DNA from: Zhengitettix transpicula | Lineage: Eukaryota > Arthropoda > Insecta > Orthoptera > Tetrigidae | Length of the DNA: 64,000 nt | Assembly: GCA_037074705.1 (NCBI GenBank) | Contig: CM073593.1 | Location: forward strand, 65,079,501-65,143,500 | Direction of reading: 5' to 3' | In this document: one piece after another, positions 48,797 to 62,254 of the stretch | Numbering within the stretch: position 1 is the stretch's first letter | How the letters are laid out: every line of letters begins with the position of its first letter | Made by a program: the position numbers and the translations under genes | Notes under the pieces: model-generated | What the model saw: the letters and a program-made list of their open reading frames with translations, nothing else | Database searches by the model: none | What the model was told of the DNA's origin: nothing

Positions 48797-48823
48797 TATA
48801 TATATATATATATATATATATAT
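48797..48823. repeat. (TA)n microsatellite
   Basis: About 13 uninterrupted TA units. Confidence 0.95.
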
Positions 48824-49544
48824 GAATGATGTATGAAAAGACATAGCATTGGAGTTTGATTTATCACGTTCATTTCACTACGTAAATCTCCGTACAGATT
48901 TAAAGAATGAAATAAATTTCAGGAATTCAGGAAGGGAGGTGTGGTACTGTACTTTACAAAAACAATGTCCACTCCTAGGGTAAACGGATGGCAAGGCAGA
49001 GCAAGAATGCTTACGAATCTAGCAGTACAAAAAATATTTTTCTTAATTACAAGTAGAACATACTGGCAAAAACTTGAATATTTTCCCACGAAGAAGAAGA
49101 ATCGTTAAATCCATTCACATTCAGTGTAATTTGTTGTAAACAAAAATAAATCATATAAATGTGTCCCTTCGAGATTAAGTCCCAGTTTCAATATTTAAAT
49201 TTTCTGAATTCTGTTACCTGTTTTCCTTTTACGTATAATACACAAAATTATAATTTAAATGAGTATATAACTGTCACAAGGTGTAATTATGTTACACGCT
49301 GTAATTTGTTCGCTGCCTTTGACAAAAGCAATTAGCCGTTTCTCTTTCAGTGTTGTTTCACAAATGATTTGAAATCTTCCAAATCTATTCACAACCGTAC
49401 TATTCGCCCTTTAAAGTTTCGTTTCAGAGGAAAGATTGCGTGGAATTTAATGATGTCAGTGGTTCTTTGTACAGGCGATTAAAGACTCACGAGCTAAAAA
49501 TACAATGAAAAATCTTCTTTATTAATAACATGTGTGGTTAGGTT

Positions 49545-49547
<3 letters not shown>
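48824..49547. other. AT-rich stretch, nothing seen
   Basis: No supported feature. Confidence 0.5.

Positions 49548-49582
<35 letters not shown>
49548..49582. repeat. (AT)n microsatellite, about 17 units
   Basis: Uninterrupted alternating A/T, likely polymorphic. Confidence 0.95.
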
Positions 49583-49584
<2 letters not shown>

Positions 49585-52439
49585 TACACTCACTTCAAGA
49601 AATTCCATTATTTTATATCGTTGTAAGTACTACTATGTCAAGCATAACTGTACATAACATATATAAAAAAACACGTGATATTTTACAGTTTCGTTGAAAA
49701 ATTAGTCGCAAATGTTTCAGAGAAATATTGCATTGAATATTAAAACAACTGACCATAATAGTGAAGTACGTGTCACGGCATATATTCAGTTATTGAGAGT
49801 AAGATAACGAAAATTCTTTTTGTTTAGGTGGTTTCAGCAACTAAATATATCTGGCTTCTTTGTTGCGTCCCTTTTTTTTTTTCAGAAATATTTTCCTGAA
49901 GTTCCATAGTCACTATAGAGACGATCGCGATAATCTCAGTTTTACACCTAAAATAAATTAAGCATGCTTTTGTCTACATTGGCAGCTTTGTTACCTTGAG
50001 TGATGTTGTGCTTGTCTGTGAGAGTGACGCTGTTTCGGCGTGAACCAGACGCGGACCACGCTACACTCCTCTCACCACGAACGCTTGAGACGGACTAAAG
50101 AGAACACGACGCCCACAGCGCACCTGGCGGGCCCCCAAGGAACTACCTCTTCCTCGTCCCAGGAAAAGACGAGCGCTACGTATGTCCTATCACGTAAAAC
50201 AACACTCACCAGATTAACCCTCAGGGACTGTGCCATTCATATAATAATTTTCTGTGTAATCCACACTGCGCGACTCAATAACCCGCCAGACCAAGTTTAA
50301 GGTTTCCTTTCTAATATTTCGAAGAGTCCCATGAAACATTACACCCATTATTGAGGTACCAACAAAATTTTGTTTATTGCAGCCTCCCCAAATATCTTCA
50401 ATATTCCTCAGTTTATTTAATATAAAACTTTCTCTGCCAGTTTGTCATTTTATGAACAATCTATCAGCTTTATGACTTGTTTGATGCGAATGTCTGTACA
50501 TTTTGTTATATGTAATAAATGATTTGCTTTCTATAATGTTTACCCACCATTGTGTCTCGCTACATTGAAAAATAACGAGACTATAGCTGTTACATTGGTT
50601 CCTCACCTGATTTTTTGGGGAACAGGATAAATACTTACCTCCATAATAATACTTTGTTTCTCCAGGAATCTGATCTTAAAGTAACTCTCACTTTCTGTAT
50701 CCGACATTTTCCGGCGTAGTGCAAAAAATCCCACAGTTATATTAAATTACTCACTCACTGCAACTGAGTCGTCGATCAAGCAAGTAGTAAAAAAATTCAA
50801 TTTTTATTAATATATTTCAGGTATGCATGATAATGGGTCGGTAATATTCTCAAATATCGAAATGAAGGCCAATGAATCTCTTCAGTCTCACATATAACAT
50901 TTTTAACATATTAATCCTCATTAATCGTCACGAGGAGAACCTAAATTAATTCCTTCTTATCTGTTAAATAATAAGTTTCAAGTAAATTCCATGTTAAGAG
51001 TTACAAAATTTTCTTCTATAATTAATTTTAAACGTGTCGAAATAAACTTTAAATTATTTGTTACGGAACACGACTTTTGACTGTTCATTCTCTTATGAAG
51101 CTGTGATAATTTTTTTAAGATTTATAAAATTAATTTTAAGTTTCCAAGTTTAATAAGTAAATGTAAGCAGAAGTATTTTTTTGTTTCCCCGTTTCACGCA
51201 TAACTCTTCAGTGAGTTATTTAATACAATTTTGTATGAGCAATATGTAAACATTATAAAAACTGGTTGCTAATTCTATTGTCTTAAAAAAAATTCTAATA
51301 AAATAATACGGTTCTAAATTGCATTCTGCACATTTTCGTTCAGTGAACAATATTTTTTGCGAAGTTGGTATCATATCACATCAATAAATTATGCCTATAT
51401 CGTAGTCGTAACTAGACCACAAATATAATATTTAAATACTATATTTTTTCGAATAAGTTAGAACTTGCTTATAATTGTCATTTGTTCAATAATTTTACTG
51501 ATTATAGAAACCGAATTGTCAGGCTTTTGTGGTAAGTAATAATTTGTTCCTCAGAGACTTTCTTCATGCCCCGTGATGACTTTCAGCATTATTGGGGGGA
51601 AAATTCACACTAGACATGCATAAATAAATTACTCTTTGACTAGAAGATTTAAGGAAATAATAAGGGGTTGAGAAATCAAAGTTGGAAAAAACACTGACCA
51701 CCAGTCGCTTAAGAGATCTAGGTAATGTTTTTTTACCTGTGTTCTGATCATGAAGGTTCAGGATTCACAGCCATTGCAATTTCAATAGCCACGAATAATA
51801 TGTTTTGAAATCAGAAACGATTGTACCCTTATACCCGTTATTTCAGTTTGATTCCAAACAACAGAACATCTCTTTTTCTGACGGACGCTCATTGCTCAAG
51901 AGCCAGAAAATTTACATTGCTGGTTTTCAAATTAAAATAGCCGTTGAAGTATTAAATAATAATAACTGCTCACTATGTGATTTACTCTTGGTCTTTATTT
52001 AGAAATTTGTATTCGTTTTAAAAATTGCAATAATAAATTAGAGAAAGTTGCTTCAGTCATGATTCATGTGGCGAAAAAATAATTTATTATATTTAAATAA
52101 TAAGTTAATGCCTATTGAGACAATTATAATACGTTTCAGAAAACATTTTTAAATAATAAAATAAACTTTTGGATAAATTCCTTCTTTAAAATATTTTTAA
52201 ATTGTAAGTCCTTACATCACACTTTTCCATTTACGATTTGCAGAAGTATAAATTTAATATGTCTGTTGTGTCCACCATCATCCTATATTATCTTTAATTA
52301 CTAATACCCGACGAATATATCAAGTTCACGATACTTTAAAGTGAATGCTCCATATTACGTCATATTGCAGAATGTTGGCGGAGGGAATTTCATTTTATCT
52401 TATTTCAGAGGAACCAAAAGAACCCATGTCGAGGCATTA
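49583..52439. other. AT-rich stretch with a GC-elevated patch at about 49980-50300
   Basis: The patch carries an 86-codon Thr/Ser-rich frame (50040-50300, +) that I do not recognise. The remainder has only a 65-codon frame at 51805-52002. Confidence 0.4.
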
Positions 52440-53060
52440 AAAAATTTGATGATTATTATTATTTAAGCAGTGAGAGACGCGAATTGAACATTAGCGGAAG
52501 TTCTGGAATTCTCGCAACGCTTCCTGTGAAGTGCTGCCAATGGGGTCCGTTTCCTCCGCACGCTCCAGTCAATCTCTGTACAAATTACGGCCGCCATCAC
52601 GGTTTTATTGAGTAATAACGAGGAGCAGCAAGAGAAGGAGCCTTTGTGTGCAATCACGTACATAAATGATGAAGTACTGCTCTCATGGAAATCGTCAGAA
52701 GATTATGGATCGCCCTGTGTGCCTTTAAGTGCACCTGGAAATTCGCTTAGCACCAGCGATCAAAACACTGGCAGCTCCGATCTCTTTACCTGCTGTTTCT
52801 ATTATTAGCGCTCGGCGGAGGGACGTGGGGCAAGGGGGCTCACTTTACACCTCCCCCGCATTAATTTCTCAACAGCAGTGGAACCGCAGTTCGCTTCGTC
52901 AAGGGACGCTCGCCGGAAATAGCACAATGTGCAAACGAATGCGGATACCTTTTGTCCGGAATAGATTTGTCACGTCAACCGCTGGGAATATTTTATTGGT
53001 AAATTAGGCTGGTATTCAATGGCGTTTTTTGTTGAATCCCGCCCCCCCCCCTCGTTTATT
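52440..53060. other. GC-elevated block, candidate non-coding regulatory DNA
   Basis: Complex sequence with overlapping frames of 66-92 codons on both strands, none recognised, ending in a C10 run at 53042-53051. Candidate conserved element by composition. Confidence 0.25.
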
Positions 53061-54599
53061 CTCCAACAGATGTGACGACCATGAAAAACGACGAACTTAT
53101 GTTAACATTCGTCCTTTACACACTCTAGATATTAACAGTTAATCTAGAACTGTTAATGTGGCACGTGGTCGAACTGACACACTCGTACAATCACCATAAC
53201 ATTATTTTTTTAAAAATTTATTTTATTTTAAGTCGCATTAATTTCTAGGTCATTAGCGACTACTTAATACACTTATTTATTTTACATTAGTTTATACCAT
53301 AACATTATTATCTCCATTTAGAGCTGTCGGCGTGTCGGGGCACTCCAAAACGCAAACATCCATAGACCAAGAAAACAATCCGAGCGTGTATACGAGGCAT
53401 CAGTTTTTCTCCACTGAATTACAGGTGATAATTTTTCGACTGTACATTTCATTATATCACAATTGTAAAATCTTCGGATTAAAAAATTTTCTGTATATTT
53501 AATAAAAAAATAAAATAAAAAAAAGACTGTACATTTAGAAAAGTGGTCAGTAAATCACATATATCTCCTTTCTTGGATTCCATAACCATTAGTCAGGTAT
53601 TTGGAAATTAAAGCTCATACAATTCCAAACTGACGGATGGAAGATTTAGCGGTTGGTAAACTATTGTGATATTTATTCCTCTCCTGAGGAGAGGTTAAGG
53701 TTGAGGTTACGTTGTACCAGAATTATAACCTGACCCAACAACAGTGAAACGCCGAAGTTCAGTATTGTTTATGGTGGATATTAAGGACTTAAGCCTCCAA
53801 ATTCCATTTAAGATGTACCCAGATGTTTTACCTTATTTCAAAAAAATAATACGTTTCACATTTGTTATCATCAATTTCTCCCATGGAGAAATACGTATAC
53901 GAAAATTTAAGGTTTCCAAAGCGTTGCTTTCAGAGCCTTCAAAATGTAGTCGAGTGTTTTTCTTGTGAATGTAGTATATTTAAAAACTTTTCCTACGCCG
54001 CTCCAAAATATTCTCATAGGATCTTCCAAATTCACCTTTCTAACTTCTCGCCTAAATATATGGCGGGACCTACTCACGTCTGAAAACCCATTGCACAGAA
54101 ATCAAAACTTGTGGCTGGATCACCACGAAAAAGTCAACGTCAGCTACTTCCATCTTTCCTCCCAGAGTTATAACTTACTAAACTACTCGCATGAAGTGGA
54201 CTTACATTGTTCTTACATGCCATACAAGGCACATGCCGTTTCTCACGAGTTTGCACGTTCAGATTATCTCTCAAACTCTGATCCGATCTGACCCTCAACC
54301 AAGGTCTACACAGGTTCTTGTTACTTTTTCTGGATAAGTAATGAGAGACGGAATAATTTTAAACCGAAAACGTCTCTTCAGTAGTTATACACCAAAACTA
54401 TCATATAATTATTAGTATGATGGTATGTAAGTTATTTTATGCAGTGGTGTAATTTTAATAATATTGAAGCCTGATAGCAGATTATGCTTATCAAGTAAAT
54501 TTCCAAGTCGCTAAAACGCTTGATGTTGAGAGGCTGAGAAACAAGTATTTTCTTTTATATGTTCCATTTCTTAATTCCTTTCAGTTATATTCATTCAAG
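53061..54599. other. Mixed AT-rich stretch, no gene seen
   Basis: Overlapping frames of 73-108 codons lie at 53744-54291 (+) in different phases. The 108-codon frame (53965-54291) has no recognisable motif. No repeat found. Confidence 0.4.
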
Positions 54600-55380
54600 C
54601 GCAAGCTGTTCGATACGCATGGTATGTTTCATAGCGAAGAGGCTAGCGGGCGGTCAACATTGCTGTGGCTATGTATATTTCTTTTGGCACATCTCGAGAT
54701 TGCTGTGCAGCATTCGATACGCAACCTGATCACGTAGCTTAATTTTCTTTCCCCCCTCCCAGCAAAAAGTAATCGATTTAGAGGCGACCATTTCCCCATG
54801 CAGCCAGCTACCGTAACCACCACTTTCACGCTGTCATCGCGAGTCAGTTTCTTTTGTTTCGTCCACACCGCTGAGGTGCGTAATAAAGTTATTTCCCCGA
54901 AGAGCCCGGCTCAGACCTGGCCATTGTGCGACCTCGCACCTGGCTGCCTTTGTCTGGCCTTTTTTGCTCCAGGTAGCGTCTCTGGAGATGACGTACGCGG
55001 CCAGATGCTGGTGGTCCACGGACATCATAGACACCCACAGAAACGCCACACCACAAAGGCTTTGGAACCTCGGTGACGACAAATGTCACGCCAGACCTTT
55101 AACGCGTCCTTTATTACTGCGCAACTGGTGAATTACAGATGTGCCTTCTCCTGACCTTTGCCTTGAAATGGAAAATATATCGCTGATAGCCTCCCATGAC
55201 GTAGGTGACTTGCTTCAAGGTCTCACACTATACAGATTCAATTCTCCTACTTACAATGGTGAGGATTTGTTACGACTGTCACTCGGATGTCGACTGTGTT
55301 TCTTTTATAATGTATATTACTCTCACATAACTGAATTCCTCACATCCGGAACTCATTCTTCGAGTGACGCATAGAAGATT
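54600..55380. other. GC-elevated block with overlapping short ORFs
   Basis: Up to 92 codons on either strand, none recognised. One of the most GC-rich parts of the window (54890-55080). Candidate non-coding regulatory DNA or a decayed DNA transposon. Confidence 0.25.
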
Positions 55381-56378
55381 CCATTTTTCTTGTTTCGACT
55401 TTTTGCCTATTAATTTATATTTTCTAATTTAAGTACAATAAATATATCAATCATAGTTATTTAATTCATTTTATTTCCCTATCTAGTGGTTTTTTATTTA
55501 AAATTCATTGATAAGTGATTTCAATTTGTGAAAATATTCATTTTTCATTTACTGACGTAATAAAATTAATCTATTATTCTCCTCCAAAAGTTAATTAACT
55601 TATAAAATTTTTCATTTTGGTATACGTCTCAACAGTTCTTGTTTGTCTTATTAGTAAAACAATTTATTTTGTTTATGGTGTATAATACTGTAATTTTTTA
55701 TTTATTCCCAGCATCCTAGTATTATAGTACCTGGTTTTATTTTTTCATTTCTATTGCATTGCGTTTTCAATAGCTTTTTATTTTTAGTGGTATTAGTGAA
55801 GTGAAGTTCAACTTACAATTATTTTTTATTCCTTCCTTTATATTTAAGATTTCTTACTTATGTAATGTTCTTTAATCCTAACTTATTCTCCCTTACCTTC
55901 GTATATAGTATTCCTTATTTTCTCCCTGAACCTATTTAATGTAATTTCAAATATGTAAAGTTTAAATTCTTGATATCACTATTTATGTATAATCTTAAAC
56001 ATCTAGAGTATTTATGAATATCTCATTCATACATTTTTAAGTATTTCATCAGCAGAGAACTAATGGAACTAATAAAATCTAATCTAATCCAACAAAATTC
56101 CATCATGATAATTTGCAATCTTCATAAAATAAATTATATTATTTTGGAAGGCCAAGGATTAACAACTATTATTCTATAGCGTAAATAAAAATAGTTGTTA
56201 CGAATAACTCAATATGCATTTCGTGAATAATATATGAATATCCAAAGCTACTAAAACATATTTTTCAGTCTACCAAAATGACCTGTTAGGCTATCTTTCT
56301 TAGGCATGAGTTTGTTGCACTCACGTATTCTGCTGAAAGTGACAGAACCGAATCTGTATTGGTCCCGCAGATTTGAGG
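55381..56378. other. AT-rich, T-rich stretch, nothing seen
   Basis: No supported feature. Confidence 0.5.
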
Positions 56379-56728
56379 CACCTCGGCCTGTTTTGTGAGA
56401 GGTGTATGTTCCGGGGTCACAGATCTTGGGCATACGGTAAGAGTTTTTCACTGTTCCCATTGGACCATTCGGCCAGCTGCCTCCTAAACTGGTCGAGGCA
56501 CGGAGAAGGGAATGCTGCGTCCCCACAGAAAACCCCTCTCCCGCCATCGGAAGGGCGTGGGGCATCACTTTTAGGCGAATTGCCGGGTAAGATCATTAAA
56601 CCATAGCCCGGGGACCCCAGTTAACCCTTTGGCTACCTTCCTCTACCCTTACGCATCCCCCCTTTCAAATCCCTTCCTATACTATTAAAGGGGAGTTGTG
56701 AATTAACCTCATGTAGCCTGTTACCCTA
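56379..56728 (-). repeat. R1 repeat, copy 3 (internal deletion, minus strand)
   Basis: It spans both R1 ends (GGCTACATGAGGTTAATTCAC to CCTCTCACAAAACAGGCC) but lacks about 60 bp that in the other copies encode KPASGRSGIGYL. The frame resumes at PHALPMAGEGFSVGTQ and stays open through LGGSWPNGPMG, then shifts by one base at CACAAAACAGG. It shares the QHSLLRASTSLGG variant with the 42.3-kb copy. Confidence 0.87.
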
Positions 56729-57439
56729 AAAAAAATTAAAAGACTTCGGAGTTGAGAGAGAGGTACGGACTTTTTATATTGGTTACCGTCAGATGGTGAG
56801 GCAAAAGAGATAGACGAGTTCTTTCTACTACTGTCGAAGAGTTGGGGATGTGTAGTAGGTAGAAGATTAGGGTCAGTAGAATCCAGGTGCAGTAAAGTTG
56901 CAGTCGTCAGTCAATTCTGGTTATTAAGAAATGAAGTCGCCAATTGATGGAGGAACCGTTAAGTCTGAGTCCCATTGAGTAGAAGCTCTTGAGAAGGAAG
57001 GAGTTATAAAAGTGTTTACTTACAACGCCGTCTGAAACCAGAGGGGACAGGATCAGGCCGATATACCTGTACGGATCCCATTATGAAACCCTAGAATGGC
57101 AACCGATCTACAAGTACTGTAACAACTACAAGAGCGTTTTATGTTAGTTTACTACATAAAAAAACCTCTGTGCCTCATTAGAAGCATACAGAAACAGAGT
57201 TAGAAATAACTCTATTATCTAAATATATTGAGATATTTTGAATAAAATTTAAAGTTATATTATTTAAATTTGATTATTTTTAACGATACTGTTTCATATT
57301 TCCTCAAATTATTAAATGAAGATATTTGTACTAGTTTGTCTAATTATGTTTTAATTTTTTTTAATAACTAATAACATTAAAAACCCAATCTAGTGTAAAT
57401 TTTTAATGTAACAACACTCATTCAACCGACCTCTTTTCA
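56729..57439. other. Mixed then AT-rich stretch, nothing seen
   Basis: The first 400 bp are moderately complex and directly follow R1, but no other R1 copy has the same flank, so it is not part of R1. No ORF over 60 codons. Confidence 0.45.
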
Positions 57440-57916
57440 AATATTACATCTTGCGGATATTATAAAATCTTGTGCCAACCAACCTTAGGGAGGAGACGAG
57501 ATCATAACACGGTTAAGTGCTATTTAGAGCTCTGATTTAGAGTTCGTGAGTTCAAGGGTTCAGTGTGTGGTAATTACACAACGCGTGGTCTAGTTCGCAG
57601 CTACACAAACTAGGGCCTGCCCGGAAGACCTCACACATTGATCTACTTAAGTGCATGTTTAACTCCAGTTCGTTAAGCGTACTGTAGTAGTGGCAGCTTA
57701 CGACTTAGATAAAGGCTGCGATATTATTTATATTGTTATTACTATCTATTTATTTATTTTGAAGTGATGAAATAATTAGCCGTGCTGTATACATTCCTTG
57801 GAGGGTATCGGAAGAATATGCCAGACTTTCTTACATTCTGGATTTTAATAGGTACAAGGTCAATGTACGAGTGTGGTCCAAACGTTGCTGACAAAAAATT
57901 AGGAAAAAAATATCTT
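57440..57916. other. Mixed stretch, possible decayed tRNA-like sequence
   Basis: GAGTTCGTGAGTTCAAGGG at about 57540 resembles a T-arm but departs from the B-box consensus at its last base. The rest of a tRNA fold is not evident. Otherwise nothing supported. Confidence 0.2.
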
Positions 57917-58885
57917 CATCTCTCAACGTAGTATCGTTTTAGCTCGAGACGCTTTTTCGTGAGATGTTCAATAGTTTCGATACCCTGCTTAAAGTGAGAA
58001 CCATCGAGCTCCTGAAAATAGTCATGAACCGCCGACTCTATTTCTTCATTCTAGGCGAATATTTTATCACCGAGCCGTACTTTCAAATTTGGAAAGAAAA
58101 ATAATCCAAGGAGAATGGCGTGCGTTAAGAAGCAATTCAAACGTTAAATGATTGATTTTGTCCATCGCAATAAAGGATGTGTTAACTGGTGCATTGTCGT
58201 GATGAAACAATACTCTCTTTTCCGCCAAATAAGGTCGTTTATTCTTGATTTCATCACTCAAACTGCAATACGTACGCATATACTCGCCGTTGGTTGTGTT
58301 TCCTTTTTGAAGATGCTCAATAAAAATTATTCCATGATCCCCAAATGCTAACGCAATGACCTTGGCAGCGGATTTTTATTTGCAGACGCTTATCCGGTTT
58401 CAGTCCATTGTTTTGACTGTTCCCTCGTCTCAAGTACAAAGAAATAGAATCATGTTTCAACAACGGTTACGAATTTTTTAAACATCGCAGAACACTCAAA
58501 TGAAACATTCTCAAGACACGGTTTTTGATTCATTCTAAGCAATCGTGGCACCCACCTTACACATAGTTTTCTCACGTCAAAATTTTCAGTCTATATGCAA
58601 TGTATACCACTTTTAGAAAAGCCTATCTTGTCTGTTAATGCGCGTGTTTTCAGTGACGCTCATCCAGTATCATTTTTGACGTGATTGTTTAATCTGGACC
58701 ATTGCGATTTTCGTCTTGGCAGCTCGTACGGCCTCGTTTAATCTCTGCCAGCCAATTTTGTATTATAGTAAAAGAAGGAGAAGATTCCCCCAGTCAACTA
58801 TGATAATGGTTTGACTGAGACCAAATGTTTCCTTGTTCAGAAATTCACTGAAAGCATTCGCATTTGATGGCTGTCCAACATCATA
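57917..58885 (-). mobile_element. Decayed mariner-type (Tc1/mariner) transposase
   Basis: Conceptual translation of the minus strand, across several frames, follows a mariner transposase from near its N-terminus to its end. In order: GESSPSFTIIQNWLAEIKRG (HTH region, 58690-58790); VRKLCVRWVPRLL (about 58545-58580); KKFVTVVET (about 58453-58476), where the first catalytic Asp of the VTVDET-like motif is Val (58459-58461), followed by a stop; EQSKQWTETG; IIFIEHLQKGNTTNGEY; KRPYLAEKRVLFHHDNAP with the second Asp intact (58196-58198); a deletion that removes the DLAPSD third Asp; and LDGSHFKQGIETIEH to LKRYYVER at the C-terminus. Multiple stops and frameshifts make it dead. Terminal inverted repeats were not found. 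Confidence 0.9.
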
Positions 58886-59450
58886 CTCATGATTTTTTCA
58901 AGTAACAACCCATCATCTATACGTCATGTTAAGTACTTCTGGGATTACCATCGTATGTCATCTCTTCAGTCTCACCGCCATCATTCCTCTGCAATTTTCG
59001 GAATATTGAGATTTTTTTAATAGAACAGAATTATTCAGGAAAAACCATAGTAAAATTTAATAAGGATAAACCAATGATATCTCGTTTGTTTGTTCACGCA
59101 GCCTGGGGTTGTGTCACCTATCATGTCTGAGCATATCAACAAAGTTTGCAGAAACGTTACTCACATGTTTATTGGCTAATTCATTATCTCTTTGTTTCTT
59201 TTTAATTAATACAGACGTCGTTATATTTTCATAACATATTTTTTTTTGCTGAATATTATGTATATAATGATTATCAGGCTTACTCCACACTGAGATCGAA
59301 GCATTTTGGGGGAATAATTCAGAACGGAGGGTTACATTTACAGAGGTACATATCTCAGCTCTCCCACCGACTGTTTAAGATCACTGTTAATATAGCAGGG
59401 TGCAAACAAGGAGACCAAACTTTTGGTATTACAATTGTGAAATGTGTAGA
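58886..59450. other. AT-rich stretch, nothing seen
   Basis: The first 100 bp may still be transposase 5' sequence, but no motif is legible. Otherwise featureless. Confidence 0.4.
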
Positions 59451-59870
59451 CACAAGTTGATATTACAAATCCCCTGAATGTCTTCATCCCCTCAGCCTTC
59501 CCTGGCAAACATACCTATGAACGAAGTCCCATAAGACAACAGGGGCTTAGCAGCAGGAGGGGCGAAAGTAATTTCAGACTTGGATATCAATATGGCTGGC
59601 TCTTGTTTCTTTATGCACCCTGTATGGCACATTCTTGTTCCGGAGCTTAATACGGCAGTGCATATCTGAGTGCGGCAAGCGGTCGGATCTAATATACGCC
59701 CTGACACTCAATTATGCGACGCTTCTCTCCGGAGCGAGCACAATTGTCTTAATTATGCACTGCGGCCCTACGACACTCATAAGTGATATTCCGTTAAAGA
59801 AAACGTAAACGCATTCCCGCGTAAATTGCAAATAACAGCGTTTAAGAGGCATATTGTTTTAGTTCAAGAG
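59451..59870. other. GC-elevated block, candidate non-coding regulatory DNA
   Basis: Complex sequence with a 71-codon antisense frame (59492-59707) that is unrecognised, and with repeated AATTATGC (about 59711 and 59751) 40 bp apart. Candidate conserved element. Confidence 0.25.
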
Positions 59871-60950
59871 CCAGTGCGACATGTCTTTTAATATTAAACA
59901 TTTATTCACTCTGTGTGTGTTATTATTTCTGTTCACCTTCCAAATAGGAAACCACTCAACCAACACACTGCTGCATATGTTTCTTCTTTTGATCAAAACA
60001 TTTACGTATATCCTTTTCCTTCCGTGAGGTCTAGGAAGGAGTTCCGACGTTTCCACTTGAACCTCTTTCACTCTCGAAAAATTGGTTCCTTTTAACTTCA
60101 ACTTTATTTTTGAGAAATTTCAATAAATCACACGTTGCTCAATTTGGAAAATTATAATTCTGAAGGACTATTAATTTTACTGGTCCTAAGTATTTTTAAT
60201 GATAACGCATTTACCTGGAACAGTTAAAAACACATCTTTGCAACTCTTAGACTCAATTTTCTAAAAATCTTTCAAATATTTTTTCTGCCAAGAATGTGTG
60301 TGTATATGGAAGAAAAATCAATAAACTCTGTATTTTCAATATTTCGCTCCTGGATAAGGTGGTCTTTTCCAATATTTTGAATGTCGCTTGGTAAATATCC
60401 ACGTATTACCAACTGGAATAATGCTTTTTGCAAATACCTGCCTCTCTATCAATTCAAGTTTCGAAGTTTCAGGATAAAAACGATAATTACAAACCGTTTC
60501 ACCCATTTTCCTTCTTAGCGTACATCACGATTATATTCACCTGCTCACCTATTAAGACTGAGTCGTTCAACCACGCAGTAATTTTCCCCCGCGTACAAGT
60601 TCTCGGATATATCAGTCGCGTTACATTTTGTCGGTATGTACATAAAGAGTGAAATTAGAAATTTATTTCGTACTACAGTATCAGGTTAAGATTCCCGTGA
60701 TACTTCATATAAAACATTTACATGCCTTCAATTTTTAATTAATATATAATACGTGCGTAGTAATTTATTATAATTTAATAAAAGCGACTGTAAAACGAGA
60801 TAAATGTAATCTAGATTCTCAGCCATAGATCCACCAACCTGTATCTCATTTAAAATGGCCATGCGCGTATGTGACATTCAAAGTAAGATCCTGCAATCTA
60901 CTTAATTTAAATACCGGTTTATATTATTCGATGAGTTTTAACTAAATTAA
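59871..60950. other. AT-rich stretch, nothing seen
   Basis: Frames of 60-80 codons on both strands are unrecognised. Confidence 0.45.
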
Positions 60951-61420
60951 ATTCATTGTGTGCGTTTAGAAGCTGCCGAGGACGAATTCCCTGAAACCAT
61001 GGACACACTTCATAGTCGAGAGTTTTTTCTTTGATTAAATTCATCAGAGAAACGTCGTAGGAAAAAACATTTATCTGAAATGTAACTGAGTTATGTTCCT
61101 TGCTCGGAATGTAAGGGGCGGATTCGTGGTATGGAAATCAGTGCCTTGTGTGTATTGTACGACGCTGTCACAATGGTGCGAGTTTTCCCAAGTCACTCAC
61201 ACTGCCCCCAGGGGACATCTTAAGACCAGATCGAGGACACGTTTCGTTTTGATGGTAACGATCCCCAGGTCGTCATATTGCGCCCTTAACCACGAAGAGC
61301 GCTGACCTCCGCCGATGGAGGGAGAGCCAATGGGGAAATGTGGCTGGAAACGCCATATTGCAAGTGTCTTCCAGTTTTACGTATCCAAGGGTTCTTTCCT
61401 CTGCAGTATTCTTACCCAGC
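60951..61420. other. GC-elevated block
   Basis: A 70-codon frame at 61093-61305 (+) is unrecognised. Complex composition only. Confidence 0.25.
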
Positions 61421-62254
61421 AACCATTGACGCAGTACCGGAGAAAGTTTGTAGATGCAGGGTGATCACATTCAAGATCATGAATGAAATTTGAGTTAAGT
61501 GTGAAGCAATGGGATTCAATACGTTATAATCAGTGTTTTGAGCAACAGTTCTATTTATATAAAATATCCTTGAAGGATAACAATAAGCAGACTCATTTCC
61601 GTTTCTTAAATATGTTTTCATGACAAAACTAGAGATTAGAGACTCGCCTAAGCTTCGTCGTACTTACTTATAAATGCAACTTTATTCTAAGGTTGTAATT
61701 AGCTTTTGGACAAAATATTTGTCTAAAATGCATACTATTGGTAGGAAAGTATGTGGATCAATCTGTTTTCTTCCACACGTTTCTTATAACTCAATGTTCA
61801 AGTAACAAATTATTTTGATTTAATACTTTTTGTTACTTAGGTCCATCTATGTACTTATCATAGATATTTATTTGTGTGTCTTTACTTGAATTAATTAATA
61901 AATAATTGTCCAAAACGTCAGAAACAATTTAATAGTTCACCAAGGAATTAAAAGATAAATTTCAAAACCATCGCCCAACGTTGGACGCCAAAAATAATAA
62001 TTGAATGTATAAGTTTGAAGTGTTAATAACATATACTAAAACACTTTCAATATTTGTTTATTTGTATATACAAGACCTAAAACAATAACTTCGTGACATA
62101 AACATCAAATATACAACTAACAAATAATTCAGTGACCCTCCTCGTGCTGTTTTCTCTGCCCAAAGAACACCCAAACATGGACATCAAACATAGATTTCAT
62201 TACAACAACAAGCTTTTTAACAATAGAAGTAAATTGGGAAGACTGAAAAGGATC
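61421..62254. other. AT-rich stretch, nothing seen
   Basis: A 69-codon antisense frame at 61412-61621 is unrecognised. Confidence 0.5.

Noticed and set aside
57540..57615. tRNA gene or SINE at 57.5 kb
   Set aside because: Only a partial T-arm-like string that misses the B-box consensus at its last base. No acceptor or anticodon stem.
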